Shown one piece after another: positions 15,739 to 23,546 of a DNA stretch of 32,006 bases (positions within the stretch are counted from its first letter, which is position 1; each line of letters begins with the position of its first letter). Both the position numbers and the translations under genes were made by a program. The stretch is taken from the NCBI GenBank assembly GCA_019352075.1, contig JABBOA010000006.1, positions 1 through 32,006 of the forward strand, in the 5' to 3' direction. This DNA is from Acidobacteriota bacterium. GTDB taxonomy: Bacteria > Actinomycetota > Acidimicrobiia > Acidimicrobiales > RAAP-2. The notes under the pieces were generated by a model. That model had not been told where the DNA came from. It made no database searches and was given only the letters and a program-made list of their open reading frames with translations.

Positions 15739-17454
15739 ATGACTTCCACCTACGACGTTCTCCTCGGTCGGCTGCAGAGCGCCTTCGACGCGGTGTTCGA
15801 GGGCACCGATCCCGTCCTTCGACCGTCGGATCGCGGCGACTACCAGGCCAACGGGATCATGGCGCTGGCCAAATCGCAGGGGGTCGCGCCGCGCGACATG
15901 GCGCAGCGGGTGCTGGCGCACCTGGACCTCGCGGGCATCGCCGAGGTCGAGGTCGCGGGCCCGGGTTTCCTCAATCTCACCCTCACGCCCGGCTTCCTGG
16001 ACGACCGCTTACGGGCCCTGTTGGGGGACGAACGTCTCGGGGTGGACTCGATGCCGGAGCGCACGGCGGTCATCGACTATTCGGCTCCCAACGTCGCCAA
16101 GGAGATGCACGTCGGCCACCTTCGCTCCACGGTCATCGGCGACGCCCTGGCGCGCATCTATCGCTTCCGTGGGTACCGTGTCGTGGCACGAAGCCACGTG
16201 GGGGACTGGGGCACACCATTCGGGATGCTCATCGAACACCTCGTCGACCTGGGCGAGGCCACGGCGATGGCCGCACTCTCCATTGGCGACCTCGACGGCT
16301 TCTACCGCGCGGCGCGGGTGAAGTTCGAATCCGACGAGACGTTTCGCGAACGTAGTCGCCAACGGGTCGTGGCCCTGCAGGGCGGCGACCCCGAGACGCG
16401 GCGACTCTGGCAGATCCTGGTGGACGAATCGGTGGCCTACTTCGCCGAGGTCTACGCCGCGCTGGACGTGACGCTGACGACGGCTGACGTGGTGGGCGAG
16501 TCGTACTACAACGACATGCTCGACGACGTCGTCACCGACCTGGCCGCGGCGGGCCTCCTGGTCGAGAGTGGGGGAGCCCTGTGCGTCTTCCCCGAGGGCT
16601 TCACCAATCGTGACGGTGAGCCGCTGCCACTGATCGTGAAGAAGCGTGATGAGGGTTTCGGTTACGCCGCGACCGACCTGGCGGCCATCCGCGACCGGGT
16701 CGATCATCTGCACGCCGACGAGTTGCTCTACGTGGTGGGCGCGCCGCAGAGCCAGCACTTCGAGATGGTGTTCGCCGTGGCGCGTGCTGCGCGGTGGTTG
16801 CCGGCGTCGGTGCGTTGCGAGCACGTGGCCTTCGGGAACGTGCTCGGCCCCGACCGCAAGATGTTCAAGACCCGTTCGGGCGAGACCGTCAAATTGATCG
16901 ATCTGCTCGACGAGGCCACCCAGCGCGCCGCGGCGGCCCTCGCCCAGCGCTCCCACGACCTCTCGTCCGAGGAACGTCACCACCTGGCCACCCAGATCGC
17001 GCGCGCCGCCATCAAGTACGCCGATCTCTCCAACGATCGCCAACGCGACTACGTGTTCGACCTGGATCGCATGATCGCCTTCGAGGGTGACACCGGCCCG
17101 TATCTGCAGTACGCCCACGCGAGACTGCGCTCGATCTTCCGTCGTTCGAACGCGCCGTGGGACCCGGGTGCGGCGACCTTCGTGCTCGGTGCCGATGCCG
17201 AACGTGACCTGGCCCGCGCGTTGATCGCCTTCCCCGAGGCCGTCGACGCGGCGATGGCCACCCTGCACCCGCATCGACTCAGCGGTTATCTGTTCGATCT
17301 CGCCCAGCGACTCACGACGTTCTACGAGGCGTGCCCGGTGTTGAGCGCGGCCGAACCCAGCCGCACCGAGCGGCTGGCGTTGTGTGAGCTCACTGCGCGC
17401 ACCCTTCGTCTGGGGCTCTCCCTGCTCGGAATCGAGGCACCCGAGCAGATGTGA
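15739..17454 (+). CDS. argS: Arginyl-tRNA synthetase
   Basis: ArgS charges tRNA-Arg with arginine. The 571-residue class I synthetase has the N-terminal additional domain and the HIGH box as HVGH (124-127) in [22 protein letters not shown]-type loop reads KMFKTRSG (from K374), and the C-terminal DALR domain includes [15 protein letters not shown]. The ATG at 15739 has GGGAGA eight bases upstream. The frame is open ten codons earlier, but [12 protein letters not shown] is the natural N-terminus. In many actinobacteria argS is followed directly by lysA; here the B12 transport block, pyk and a tRNA-Arg gene lie between. Confidence 0.95.
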   Translation: MTSTYDVLLGRLQSAFDAVFEGTDPVLRPSDRGDYQANGIMALAKSQGVAPRDMAQRVLAHLDLAGIAEVEVAGPGFLNLTLTPGFLDDRLRALLGDERLGVDSMPERTAVIDYSAPNVAKEMHVGHLRSTVIGDALARIYRFRGYRVVARSHVGDWGTPFGMLIEHLVDLGEATAMAALSIGDLDGFYRAARVKFESDETFRERSRQRVVALQGGDPETRRLWQILVDESVAYFAEVYAALDVTLTTADVVGESYYNDMLDDVVTDLAAAGLLVESGGALCVFPEGFTNRDGEPLPLIVKKRDEGFGYAATDLAAIRDRVDHLHADELLYVVGAPQSQHFEMVFAVARAARWLPASVRCEHVAFGNVLGPDRKMFKTRSGETVKLIDLLDEATQRAAAALAQRSHDLSSEERHHLATQIARAAIKYADLSNDRQRDYVFDLDRMIAFEGDTGPYLQYAHARLRSIFRRSNAPWDPGAATFVLGADAERDLARALIAFPEAVDAAMATLHPHRLSGYLFDLAQRLTTFYEACPVLSAAEPSRTERLALCELTARTLRLGLSLLGIEAPEQM

Positions 17455-17520
17455 TCGCGCATCGTCGACGCCCCTCGCGGACGTGGTCGACTTCGTCACG
17501 GCGCCGTTCGATGCGCTAGA

Positions 17521-17614
17521 GTCGTGTTGCCTCGGAGCAGCGAAGTTGGTGAAATTCCAACGCTGTCCCGCAACTGTAAGTGGACGATGTCCACGAAGCC
17601 AGGTCGCCTGCGAC
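17521..17614 (+). ncRNA. Cobalamin riboswitch aptamer
   Basis: The block contains the conserved B12 core. A small stem (GTTGG/CCAAC) carries the GGTGAAATTCC loop, followed by GCTGTCCCGCAACTGTAAG, a perfect GTGGAC/GTCCAC hairpin, and the B12 box AAGCCAGGTCGCCTGC. GTCG at 17521 may pair with CGAC at 17611 to close the element. A TAGAGT hexamer at 17517-17522 could be a -10, though it would then trim that outer pairing. The three genes downstream encode a corrinoid-type ABC importer, as expected. Binding adenosyl- or aquo-cobalamin should turn off btuF; ligand class is not determined. Confidence 0.93.
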
Positions 17615-17658
17615 GGGGAGATTGTCAAGACAGCTCTCGAGGTAAAGGGCGGTCGTTC

Positions 17659-17705
17659 GGGTATCCATCCGTCGTCCACACCACTTCGACGGAAAGGAGA
17701 TATCC
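17659..17705 (+). promoter_or_regulatory. RBS-sequestering hairpin of the B12 riboswitch
   Basis: GGGTATC (17659-17665) can pair with GATATCC (17699-17705), one pair being G-U, and CCGTCG (17669-17674) pairs perfectly with CGACGG (17687-17692). The Shine-Dalgarno AAAGGAG (17693-17699) falls in the internal loop and stem edge, and the stem ends immediately before the btuF GTG at 17706. There is no T run, so control is probably translational. This is a pairing read by eye, not an energy calculation. Confidence 0.6.
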
Positions 17706-18623
17706 GTGTTCACGTTCCCCCGGGTCGCGCTGACCCTCATCGTCGGTGCGCTCGCGCTGCCCCTCGCGAGCGCCACGAGCGCCACGGCGAGTGCGCCGCC
17801 GTCGTGCGTGGTGTCCCTGTCGCCCACCGCGACCGAGACGCTCTACGCGATTGGTGCCGGCCACCAGGTCCAAGCGGTCGACACCGATTCCAATTATCCG
17901 ACGGCGGGACTGCCGACCAAGCGGATCAACGCGCTCAACCCCAGCGTCGAGTCCGTGATCGGCATCTGCAAGGCGAGTAGAGGTTCGACGTCGACCAAGC
18001 CAGACCTGGTGATCATCGCGTACGACGCCAATTCCATCAAGGAGAAACTGACGGCGCTGGGCGTCAAGGTCGTGACCCAGGACGCGCCCACCACTCTCGC
18101 CGGGGCCCTCGCGCAGATCCGCCAACTGGGCTCGCTGACCGGTCACGTCGCGCGGGCGGACGCCCTGGCGTCGTCACTGCAGCACACCATCATCGCCGAC
18201 GTCCGGTCGGTGCACAACCCGGCGCACCGCAAGGTGAACGTCTACTACGAACTCGACCCCACGCTCTATTCAGTGACCAGCGGCACCTTCGTAGGTGCGC
18301 TGATGAAGTCGCTCGGTCTGGTCAACATCGCCGACGCCCACGCCACGAGCGCGGACGCCGGATATCCCCAGCTCAGCGCCGAGTACATCGTGAACGCCAA
18401 TCCCGAGCTCATCTTCTTGGCCGACACCGTCTGCTGTCACGTGACGCCGGCGAAAGTCGCCGCGCGGGCGGGTTTCGCGCGAGTGAACGCCGTTCGCAAC
18501 GGCCACGTGATCAACCTGAACGATGACGTGGCGTCGCGGTGGGGGCCACGTCTGGGCCAGTTGATGAACGAGATCACCGCCGCGGTCAAGAGCGTGCTCG
18601 CCGACCCTCGCGTCTGGAAGTAG
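17706..18623 (+). CDS. btuF: Vitamin B12 ABC transporter substrate-binding protein
   Basis: This is the cobalamin-binding protein of the BtuFCD importer, on the outer face of the membrane. The 305 residues begin with a Sec signal peptide (FTFPRVALTLIVGALALPLASATSATASA). A periplasmic-binding fold of the BtuF/FepB class follows: CVVSLSPTATETLYAIGAG, PDLVIIAYDAN, a helical backbone and GHVINLNDDVASRWGPRLGQL. It has no lipobox: C34 is preceded by PPS, not a lipobox such as LAG, so membrane anchoring is not evident. The GTG has a strong AAAGGAG ribosome-binding site, which is buried in the riboswitch hairpin. btuC follows after seven bases. Corrinoid specificity rests on the riboswitch; siderophore binding proteins share the fold. 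Confidence 0.9.
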   Translation: MFTFPRVALTLIVGALALPLASATSATASAPPSCVVSLSPTATETLYAIGAGHQVQAVDTDSNYPTAGLPTKRINALNPSVESVIGICKASRGSTSTKPDLVIIAYDANSIKEKLTALGVKVVTQDAPTTLAGALAQIRQLGSLTGHVARADALASSLQHTIIADVRSVHNPAHRKVNVYYELDPTLYSVTSGTFVGALMKSLGLVNIADAHATSADAGYPQLSAEYIVNANPELIFLADTVCCHVTPAKVAARAGFARVNAVRNGHVINLNDDVASRWGPRLGQLMNEITAAVKSVLADPRVWK

Positions 18624-18630
18624 TCCTGCC

Positions 18631-19671
18631 GTGAGGATGACCGCACCGAGCACCTCGCGGGTGGTGATCGTGGGACTGGCCACGGTGGCGCTCCTCGGAC
18701 TCGCGGTCATCCTCGGCCTGGTCGTCGGACCCACGCCCATCGCCACGGGACGCATCGTGGGAGACGCGGTGAGCCACCTGGGTTGGGGGCATTCGACGTT
18801 GACCTCACTGCAGTCGACCATCGTCTGGCAGTTGCGCGCACCGCGGATGGTCCTGGGACTACTCGCCGGTTCGATGTTGGCGGTGGCCGGGGGCACCTAC
18901 CAGGGGGTCTTTCGCAATCCGCTCGCCGACCCCTACCTCCTGGGCGTGGCGGCGGGAGCGGGTCTGGGCGCCACCCTGGCCATCGTCAACGTGGGCGTCG
19001 GTGCCTCCGTACCGGTATGGACGCCGTGGCTAGCCTTCGCGGGCGCCATGGTCGCGGTGGGCGCGACGTGGTTCATCGGGGCGCGCGGTCTCAACTCGAC
19101 GCCGGCCACGCTGGTGCTGGCCGGCGTCGCGGTGTCGGCGCTCTTCACGAGCGCCCAGACGTTCTTACAGCAACAGTCGTCCACGCAGTCCATCGCGCGC
19201 GTGTACATCTGGTTGCTCGGTTCGCTCGCGTCGGCCAATTGGGGTTCGGTGCAGATCGTGGTCCCCTACGTGGCCGTGTGCGTCGTCGTGTGCCTGTTCG
19301 CCGCTCGGGCCCTCGACGTCATGAGTGTCGGTGATGAGGAAGCGAGATCGCTGGGCCTGTCGGTGCGCTCGGTCCGACTCCTCGTCGTGGGCGCCTCCTC
19401 GCTGGGGACCGCGGCCATCGTCTCGGTGGTGGGCCTCATCGGCTTCGTCGGCATCATCGTGCCCCATATCGTGCGACTGCTCGTCGGGACCTCGTATCGG
19501 CGGATCCTGCCGATCTCGGTGGTGTTCGGCGCCGCGTTCCTGGTGTTGTGCGACACCGTGGCGCGTACGGTGATGGCGCCGTCGGAACTGCCCCTGGGCG
19601 TGGTGACGGCGGTGGTCGGGGCTCCCGTCTTCGTGGTCATCTTGAGCCTGCGACGGTGGGGGACGACGTGA
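18631..19671 (+). CDS. btuC: Vitamin B12 ABC transporter permease (FecCD family)
   Basis: This membrane subunit forms the translocation channel as a homodimer with about ten helices per chain. The 346 residues carry the FecCD family hallmarks LRAPRMVLGLLAGSMLAVAGGTYQGVFRNPLADPYLLGVAAGAGLG and the late cytoplasmic coupling segment VVGLIGFVGIIVPHIVRLLVG. The GTG at 18631 is taken; an ATG at 18637 is equally possible, and neither has a strong ribosome-binding site. The stop overlaps btuD as GTGA, indicating coupled synthesis of permease and ATPase. It lies in the btuFCD operon under the upstream B12 riboswitch. Confidence 0.92.
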   Translation: MRMTAPSTSRVVIVGLATVALLGLAVILGLVVGPTPIATGRIVGDAVSHLGWGHSTLTSLQSTIVWQLRAPRMVLGLLAGSMLAVAGGTYQGVFRNPLADPYLLGVAAGAGLGATLAIVNVGVGASVPVWTPWLAFAGAMVAVGATWFIGARGLNSTPATLVLAGVAVSALFTSAQTFLQQQSSTQSIARVYIWLLGSLASANWGSVQIVVPYVAVCVVVCLFAARALDVMSVGDEEARSLGLSVRSVRLLVVGASSLGTAAIVSVVGLIGFVGIIVPHIVRLLVGTSYRRILPISVVFGAAFLVLCDTVARTVMAPSELPLGVVTAVVGAPVFVVILSLRRWGTT

Positions 19672-20450
19672 CGATGGTCAATCTGTCGCACGTCGGGCTA
19701 CGGGCGGGGGCGACCACGCTGGTGCGCGACGTCTCACTCGAGGTGGCGCCCGCCACGTGGTGCACGATCATCGGTCCCAACGGCGCGGGTAAGACGTCCC
19801 TGGTGTCAGCGCTGGCCGGCCTGCGCACCCTGTCATCGGGTCACGTCACGATTGACGGGCAGCGGCTCGATCGACTCAACGAACGAGCCCGCGCGCGGGT
19901 GGTGGCCTACGTGGCGCAACATCCCGAGATTCCACCGGGGATGAGCGTGCACGAATACGTCTCGCTGGGGCGCATCGCCTTTCACGGGGTCATGCGGCCC
20001 CCCTCGGCCGCGGACCGCGCGATCGTCGACGGCGTGCTCGAGCGCCTCGAGTTGGCGAACTTTCGCCACCGAGCGGGCACCTCCCTCTCGGGAGGGGAGC
20101 GTCAACGGATGGTACTGGCCCGGGCGCTCGCTCAGTCGACGAAGGTGCTGGTCCTCGATGAGCCCATCAGCGGCCTCGACGTGCGCCACCAGATGGACCT
20201 GTTGGAACTCCTCAAGAAGGAGGTGTCCGAATGCGGGTTGACGGTGATCGCGACACTGCACGACCTCACACTGGCGAGCCTCTTCACCGATCGCCTCGTG
20301 CTGCTCGACCACGGTGACGTGGTGCTCGATGGTGCGGCGCACGACGTGATCCAGTCCGCCGAGATGCAACGAAGTTACGGGGTGGCGTTGCGGGTGGTGA
20401 GCATCGAGGGCGGCGACGTGGTCGTTCCCGTACGTCACGTCCACCCGTGA
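19668..20450 (+). CDS. btuD: Vitamin B12 ABC transporter ATP-binding protein
   Basis: This ATPase powers the BtuFCD importer. The 260-residue protein has Walker A GPNGAGKTS (36-44), the signature LSGGERQRM, Walker B VLVLDEPISGLD and the switch histidine in ATLHDLTLA, in the usual order and spacing. The GTG at 19668 overlaps the btuC stop; an ATG two codons later is an alternative. The open frame to 19548 is antisense-like reading through btuC and is dropped. The C-terminal tail RVVSIEGGDVVVPVRHVHP is short. It ends the operon; pyk starts 102 bases downstream with its own regulatory region. Confidence 0.93.
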   Translation: MTMVNLSHVGLRAGATTLVRDVSLEVAPATWCTIIGPNGAGKTSLVSALAGLRTLSSGHVTIDGQRLDRLNERARARVVAYVAQHPEIPPGMSVHEYVSLGRIAFHGVMRPPSAADRAIVDGVLERLELANFRHRAGTSLSGGERQRMVLARALAQSTKVLVLDEPISGLDVRHQMDLLELLKKEVSECGLTVIATLHDLTLASLFTDRLVLLDHGDVVLDGAAHDVIQSAEMQRSYGVALRVVSIEGGDVVVPVRHVHP

Positions 20451-20498
20451 GGAGAGTTGGCGGTGACCAGTCCGAAACGTAGCGTTCACGTCACCGGG

Positions 20499-20518
20499 GG
20501 AGGACAACGTTGCCCTCC
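20499..20518 (+). promoter_or_regulatory. 20-bp near-perfect palindrome (candidate operator) before pyk
   Basis: The two ten-base arms GGAGGACAAC and GTTGCCCTCC are reverse complements except at one position each, centred on AACGTT. The palindrome has essentially no loop, so it suits a dimeric DNA-binding protein better than an RNA hairpin. It covers the -35 zone of the TAGACT hexamer at 20521-20526. A CG-centred AACGTT core is typical of LacI-family operators, but the regulator is not in the window. Confidence 0.45.
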
Positions 20519-20520
20519 AG

Positions 20521-20526
20521 TAGACT
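20521..20526 (+). promoter_or_regulatory. Candidate -10 for pyk
   Basis: TAGACT matches the TAnnnT form. It would start transcription about 20 bases before the TTG start of pyk, leaving room for the AAGGGG ribosome-binding site at 20541-20546. No -35 consensus is present; the palindrome at 20499-20518 occupies that position. Confidence 0.4.
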
Positions 20527-20552
20527 TCTGAAAAATCTTTAAGGGGAATATC

Positions 20553-21971
20553 TTGCGGCGCACGCGAATCGTAGCAACCATTGGTCCCGCCTCGGAGAGT
20601 GATGAGGTCCTGAAGAACCTAGTGAAAGCGGGGGTCGACGTCTTTCGCGTGTCCATGGCTCACGGCGACATCCCTTCGAATCTCGAGCGGCTCCGCCGCG
20701 TGCGCGCGCTGGCCCCCGACACCGCCATCATGGTCGACATCCCCGGCCCCAAGATTCGAGCCGGCTCCTTCGGCACGATGCCGGTGAACCTGGAGATCGG
20801 CCAGAGTGTCGAACTCGTCGAGGCGTTCGGCGAGACGTCGACCGCCGAGCGTATCGCCGTCGAGCGCGAGGGCGTCCTGGCGCAACTCAAGCCGGGCGAC
20901 CGCATCCACATCGGTGATGGTGGCATCTCGCTGATCATCACCACCACCGGCCGCCAGACCCTCACCGAGGTCACTTCGGGTGGTGCGGTGGTTGGTAAGC
21001 CGGGCATGGGACTGCCCGCGTCGATCCTCAACGACCGACTGCCGACCGACGACGACCGCGCCCGGCTCGAGGCGCTGAAGGGCGAAGACATCGACATGCT
21101 GGCCGTGTCGTTCGTACGTTCGGCCTTCGACATGGTCTCGGTGCGCTCCGTGCTGAGCCGCGACGACGTGATGTTGATGGCCAAGATCGAGACGGGTGAA
21201 GGGGTCGAGAACCTCGACGAGATCGTGGCCGTCTCGGACGCCATCATGGTGGCGCGCGGTGACCTCGGCGTGCGCATGCCCATTGAGGAGGTGCCGCACC
21301 TCCAGAAGCTGATCGTGCGTCACGGCATCCGCTACGCGCGCCCGGTGGTCGTCGCGACGCAAATGCTCGAATCGATGACGCACGCCCAGGTGCCCACGCG
21401 CGCGGAGGTGACCGACGTGGCCAATGCGGTGCTCGACGGGGCCAGCGCGGTCATGTTGTCGGGCGAGACCGCGATCGGCGACGACCCGGTCGGCACCGTC
21501 ATCACGATGGATCGCATCGTCCGTCGTGCCGAGGCGTCGTTCGACTACGCCAAATGGGGCGCCTCGCTAGAGTTGCAGTCCAGCGTCGGTCACGCCAATC
21601 AATCGACCCGTGTCACCGCGGCGATCACCGGCGCCGCCTGGCGCGCCGCGATGGAGGAGAACGCGGTCGCCATCGTCGCGTGCACCCGTTCGGGTATGAC
21701 GGCGCGGGCCATCTCGCGTTTCCGTCCCCCGATGCCCATCGTCGCCATCACGCCCAGCACCTCGACCGCCCGCCAATTGCGAGGGTCGTGGGGGGTCGAT
21801 GAGGTGGTCCTCTCGCCCTCGCACGACATCGACGAGCTCTGCGACGTCGCCGTCAATGCGGTCAAGAAGTCGGGTATCGCCCAACCGGGCGACCCGATCG
21901 TGATCATGGCCGGATCGACGACGGGCGGCGCTCAGGTGACCGACACCGTGCGCATGTTGATCGTCCCCTAG
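20553..21971 (+). CDS. pyk: Pyruvate kinase, predicted potassium-independent type
   Basis: Pyruvate kinase makes pyruvate and ATP from phosphoenolpyruvate and ADP. The 472 residues show the N-terminal RRTRIVATIGPAS, the catalytic lysine K211 in MAKIETGEG, VARGDLGV, VVVATQMLESM, PTRAEVTDVANAVLDGASAVMLSGETA and a full C-terminal domain. The start is TTG at 20553, with AAGGGG six bases upstream. Several cation-site residues differ from the muscle enzyme: the usual RLNFSHG is RVSMAHG (R32, S34, A36, H37), and DTKGPEIR is DIPGPKIR (D62, I63, K67). The lysine at 67 is the mark of potassium-independent enzymes, but loss of the Asn and Ser is unusual. A divergent paralogue cannot be excluded. Confidence 0.88.
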   Translation: MRRTRIVATIGPASESDEVLKNLVKAGVDVFRVSMAHGDIPSNLERLRRVRALAPDTAIMVDIPGPKIRAGSFGTMPVNLEIGQSVELVEAFGETSTAERIAVEREGVLAQLKPGDRIHIGDGGISLIITTTGRQTLTEVTSGGAVVGKPGMGLPASILNDRLPTDDDRARLEALKGEDIDMLAVSFVRSAFDMVSVRSVLSRDDVMLMAKIETGEGVENLDEIVAVSDAIMVARGDLGVRMPIEEVPHLQKLIVRHGIRYARPVVVATQMLESMTHAQVPTRAEVTDVANAVLDGASAVMLSGETAIGDDPVGTVITMDRIVRRAEASFDYAKWGASLELQSSVGHANQSTRVTAAITGAAWRAAMEENAVAIVACTRSGMTARAISRFRPPMPIVAITPSTSTARQLRGSWGVDEVVLSPSHDIDELCDVAVNAVKKSGIAQPGDPIVIMAGSTTGGAQVTDTVRMLIVP

Positions 21972-21975
21972 AGGC

Positions 21976-21991
21976 GTCGCGCGGGCGCGAC
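21976..21991 (+). terminator. GC-rich hairpin after pyk
   Basis: GTCGCG (21976-21981) and CGCGAC (21986-21991) form a perfect six-pair stem with a four-base loop, five bases after the pyk stop. No T run follows, so it would be a non-canonical terminator or an mRNA 3' end stabiliser. Confidence 0.35.
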
Positions 21992-22138
21992 GGGCGAGAA
22001 GGCACTGAGTAGTGTGGGAGACGGCCGAGGCGCCGCGAACGCGGGGGAAATGGGACGGGACGATGGCGTCTGACATTCGCGAGGTTCCGTCGGGTGCCGA
22101 CCAATCGACGCCGACCACGGCGCGCGTCGCTTCGTGGG

Positions 22139-22210
22139 TGCCCCCGGCAGGATTCGAACCTGCGCACATGGCTTCGGAGGCCAATGCTCTATCCCCTGAG
22201 CTACGAGGGC
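22139..22210 (-). tRNA. tRNA-Arg (anticodon CCG)
   Basis: On the minus strand the 72 bases fold as a cloverleaf. The acceptor is GCCCTCG/CGGGGGC with one G-U pair, the D stem GCTC/GAGC, the anticodon loop CTCCGAA giving CCG, and the T arm GCAGG-TTCGAAT-CCTGC, with discriminator A. CCA is not encoded. The top anticodon-stem pair is a T-T mismatch and the variable loop has four bases. A TAGGCT hexamer at 22225-22220 lies about ten bases upstream and may be its -10. It reads CGG codons. The 167 bases between pyk and this gene hold only the hairpin at 21976; I see no gene there. Confidence 0.93.
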
Positions 22211-22240
22211 GCGTAAGAGAGCCTACCGGAAGAGCGTGGC

Positions 22241-23527
22241 GTGTCCTCTGAGCCGATACTTTCGTCGCTGTTGCCCGACACCGCGCAACTCCTCGACGCC
22301 GACGTCACCATCGGCGGCGTCTCACTCCTCGCCCTCGCCGCCACGCACGGAACGCCCCTGTTCGTCTACGACGAGGCGACCCTGCGGGCGCGTTGCGCGG
22401 AGGCCGCCGCCGCCTTCGACGACGGCGTCGCCTTCGCCGCGAAGTCCTTCCTCTGTGGGGCCATGGCGCGCCTGGCGGTCCAAGAGGGCCTGTGCGTCGA
22501 CGTGGCCACCGGTGGCGAGTTGGACTTGGTACTGCGCGCGGGTGTCGCGCCCTCGCGCGTCATCGTGCACGGCAACAACAAGCTCACCTCGGAGCTCGAG
22601 CGCGCCCTCGAGGTCGGTGTGCATCGCGTGGTCGTGGACAACTTCGACGAGATCGAGCGTCTCGCTACGCTGGTGTCGGCGCAGCGACCGTTGCACTGCC
22701 TGATTCGCGTGACGCCGGGCGTCGAAGCACACACCCACGAGTTCGTGCGCACCGGCCAGGAGGACAGCAAGTTCGGCTTCTCCCTCTTCTCAGGCGACGC
22801 GCGGCGGGCCATCGAACTCCTACGCCGGACCCCCCACGTGCACTTGCACGGCGTACACGCCCATATCGGCTCGCAGATCTTCGACGTCGCCGGTTTCGAC
22901 GAGGAGGTCAAGGTCCTCGTCGACTTCATCCGCGAGGACGGTTTCGACGAGTTGTGCGTCGGCGGGGGGCTAGGGGTGGCGTACGTCGCCGGCGAGGAAG
23001 CCTTGTCGATCTCGCAGTGGGGCGACGCGGTGCGCGCGGCGGCGAGCGCCGCGGGGATCGACCCGGCGATGAGAATTACTGCGGAGCCGGGACGGTCGAT
23101 CGTGGCCCAAGCGGCGCTCACCCTCTATAGGGTCGGTGCGCGCAAGCCCGTGACCCAGCGCACCTACCTGGCGGTCGATGGTGGGATGAGTGACAATCCT
23201 CGACCGGTCCTCTACGGCTCGGGCTACGAGGCCTTCGACGTCGCCCAACCCTTGGCCCGTCGCCCCCAGGCGGTGCGTCTCGTGGGTCGTCACTGCGAGA
23301 GTGGCGACGTGTTGATCGACGAGGCGTGGCTACCCGCATCGACTGGCGTGGGCAGTCTGATCGCGACGCCGGTGACGGGTGCGTACGGCTATTCGATGGC
23401 GTCGAACTACAACCGCGTGCCCCGCCCCGCCGTCGTCTTCGTAGCCGATGGACACGCCCGAGAAGTGCTACGGCGTGAGACGTTCGACGATCTCGCCCGA
23501 CTCGAGGTCGATGAGTCCTCGTCATGA
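22241..23527 (+). CDS. lysA: Diaminopimelate decarboxylase
   Basis: LysA makes L-lysine from meso-diaminopimelate, the last step of lysine synthesis. The 428-residue PLP enzyme shows the Schiff-base lysine K68 in FAAKSFLC, HAHIGSQIFD, the glycine loop CVGGGLGVAY, ITAEPGRS, the dimer-site cysteine in CESGD, and GAYGYSMASNYN. The GTG at 22241 has a GGAAGA ribosome-binding site about eight bases upstream. The gene starts 30 bases from the 5' end of the divergent tRNA gene. hom follows 19 bases after the stop but has its own leaderless-type promoter signal. The family length and all key residues are intact. Confidence 0.94.
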   Translation: MSSEPILSSLLPDTAQLLDADVTIGGVSLLALAATHGTPLFVYDEATLRARCAEAAAAFDDGVAFAAKSFLCGAMARLAVQEGLCVDVATGGELDLVLRAGVAPSRVIVHGNNKLTSELERALEVGVHRVVVDNFDEIERLATLVSAQRPLHCLIRVTPGVEAHTHEFVRTGQEDSKFGFSLFSGDARRAIELLRRTPHVHLHGVHAHIGSQIFDVAGFDEEVKVLVDFIREDGFDELCVGGGLGVAYVAGEEALSISQWGDAVRAAASAAGIDPAMRITAEPGRSIVAQAALTLYRVGARKPVTQRTYLAVDGGMSDNPRPVLYGSGYEAFDVAQPLARRPQAVRLVGRHCESGDVLIDEAWLPASTGVGSLIATPVTGAYGYSMASNYNRVPRPAVVFVADGHAREVLRRETFDDLARLEVDESSS

Positions 23528-23534
23528 TTGCGGT

Positions 23535-23540
23535 TAGCCT
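23535..23540 (+). promoter_or_regulatory. Leaderless -10 hexamer for hom
   Basis: TAGCCT ends exactly six bases before the ATG at 23547, in the 19-base gap after lysA. It favours this ATG over the in-frame TTG at 23541 and suggests hom-thrC can be transcribed separately from lysA. Confidence 0.45.
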
Positions 23541-23546
23541 TTGCGT

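Noticed and set aside
15661-15921. 87-codon N-terminal extension of aconitase
   Set aside because: It overlaps the start of argS on the other strand and is low-complexity Arg/His-rich; [11 protein letters not shown] at 15660 is the normal AcnA start.
16009-17679. Leftward open frame of 556 codons opposite argS
   Set aside because: Composition is that of a high-GC shadow frame and argS is complete on the other strand.
20462-20494. GGTGAC/GTCACC inverted repeat after btuD considered as terminator
   Set aside because: The loop would be over 20 bases and no T run follows.
22012-22251. Possible 79-residue rightward protein between pyk and lysA
   Set aside because: It reads through the antisense strand of the tRNA gene and has no ribosome-binding site or family resemblance.
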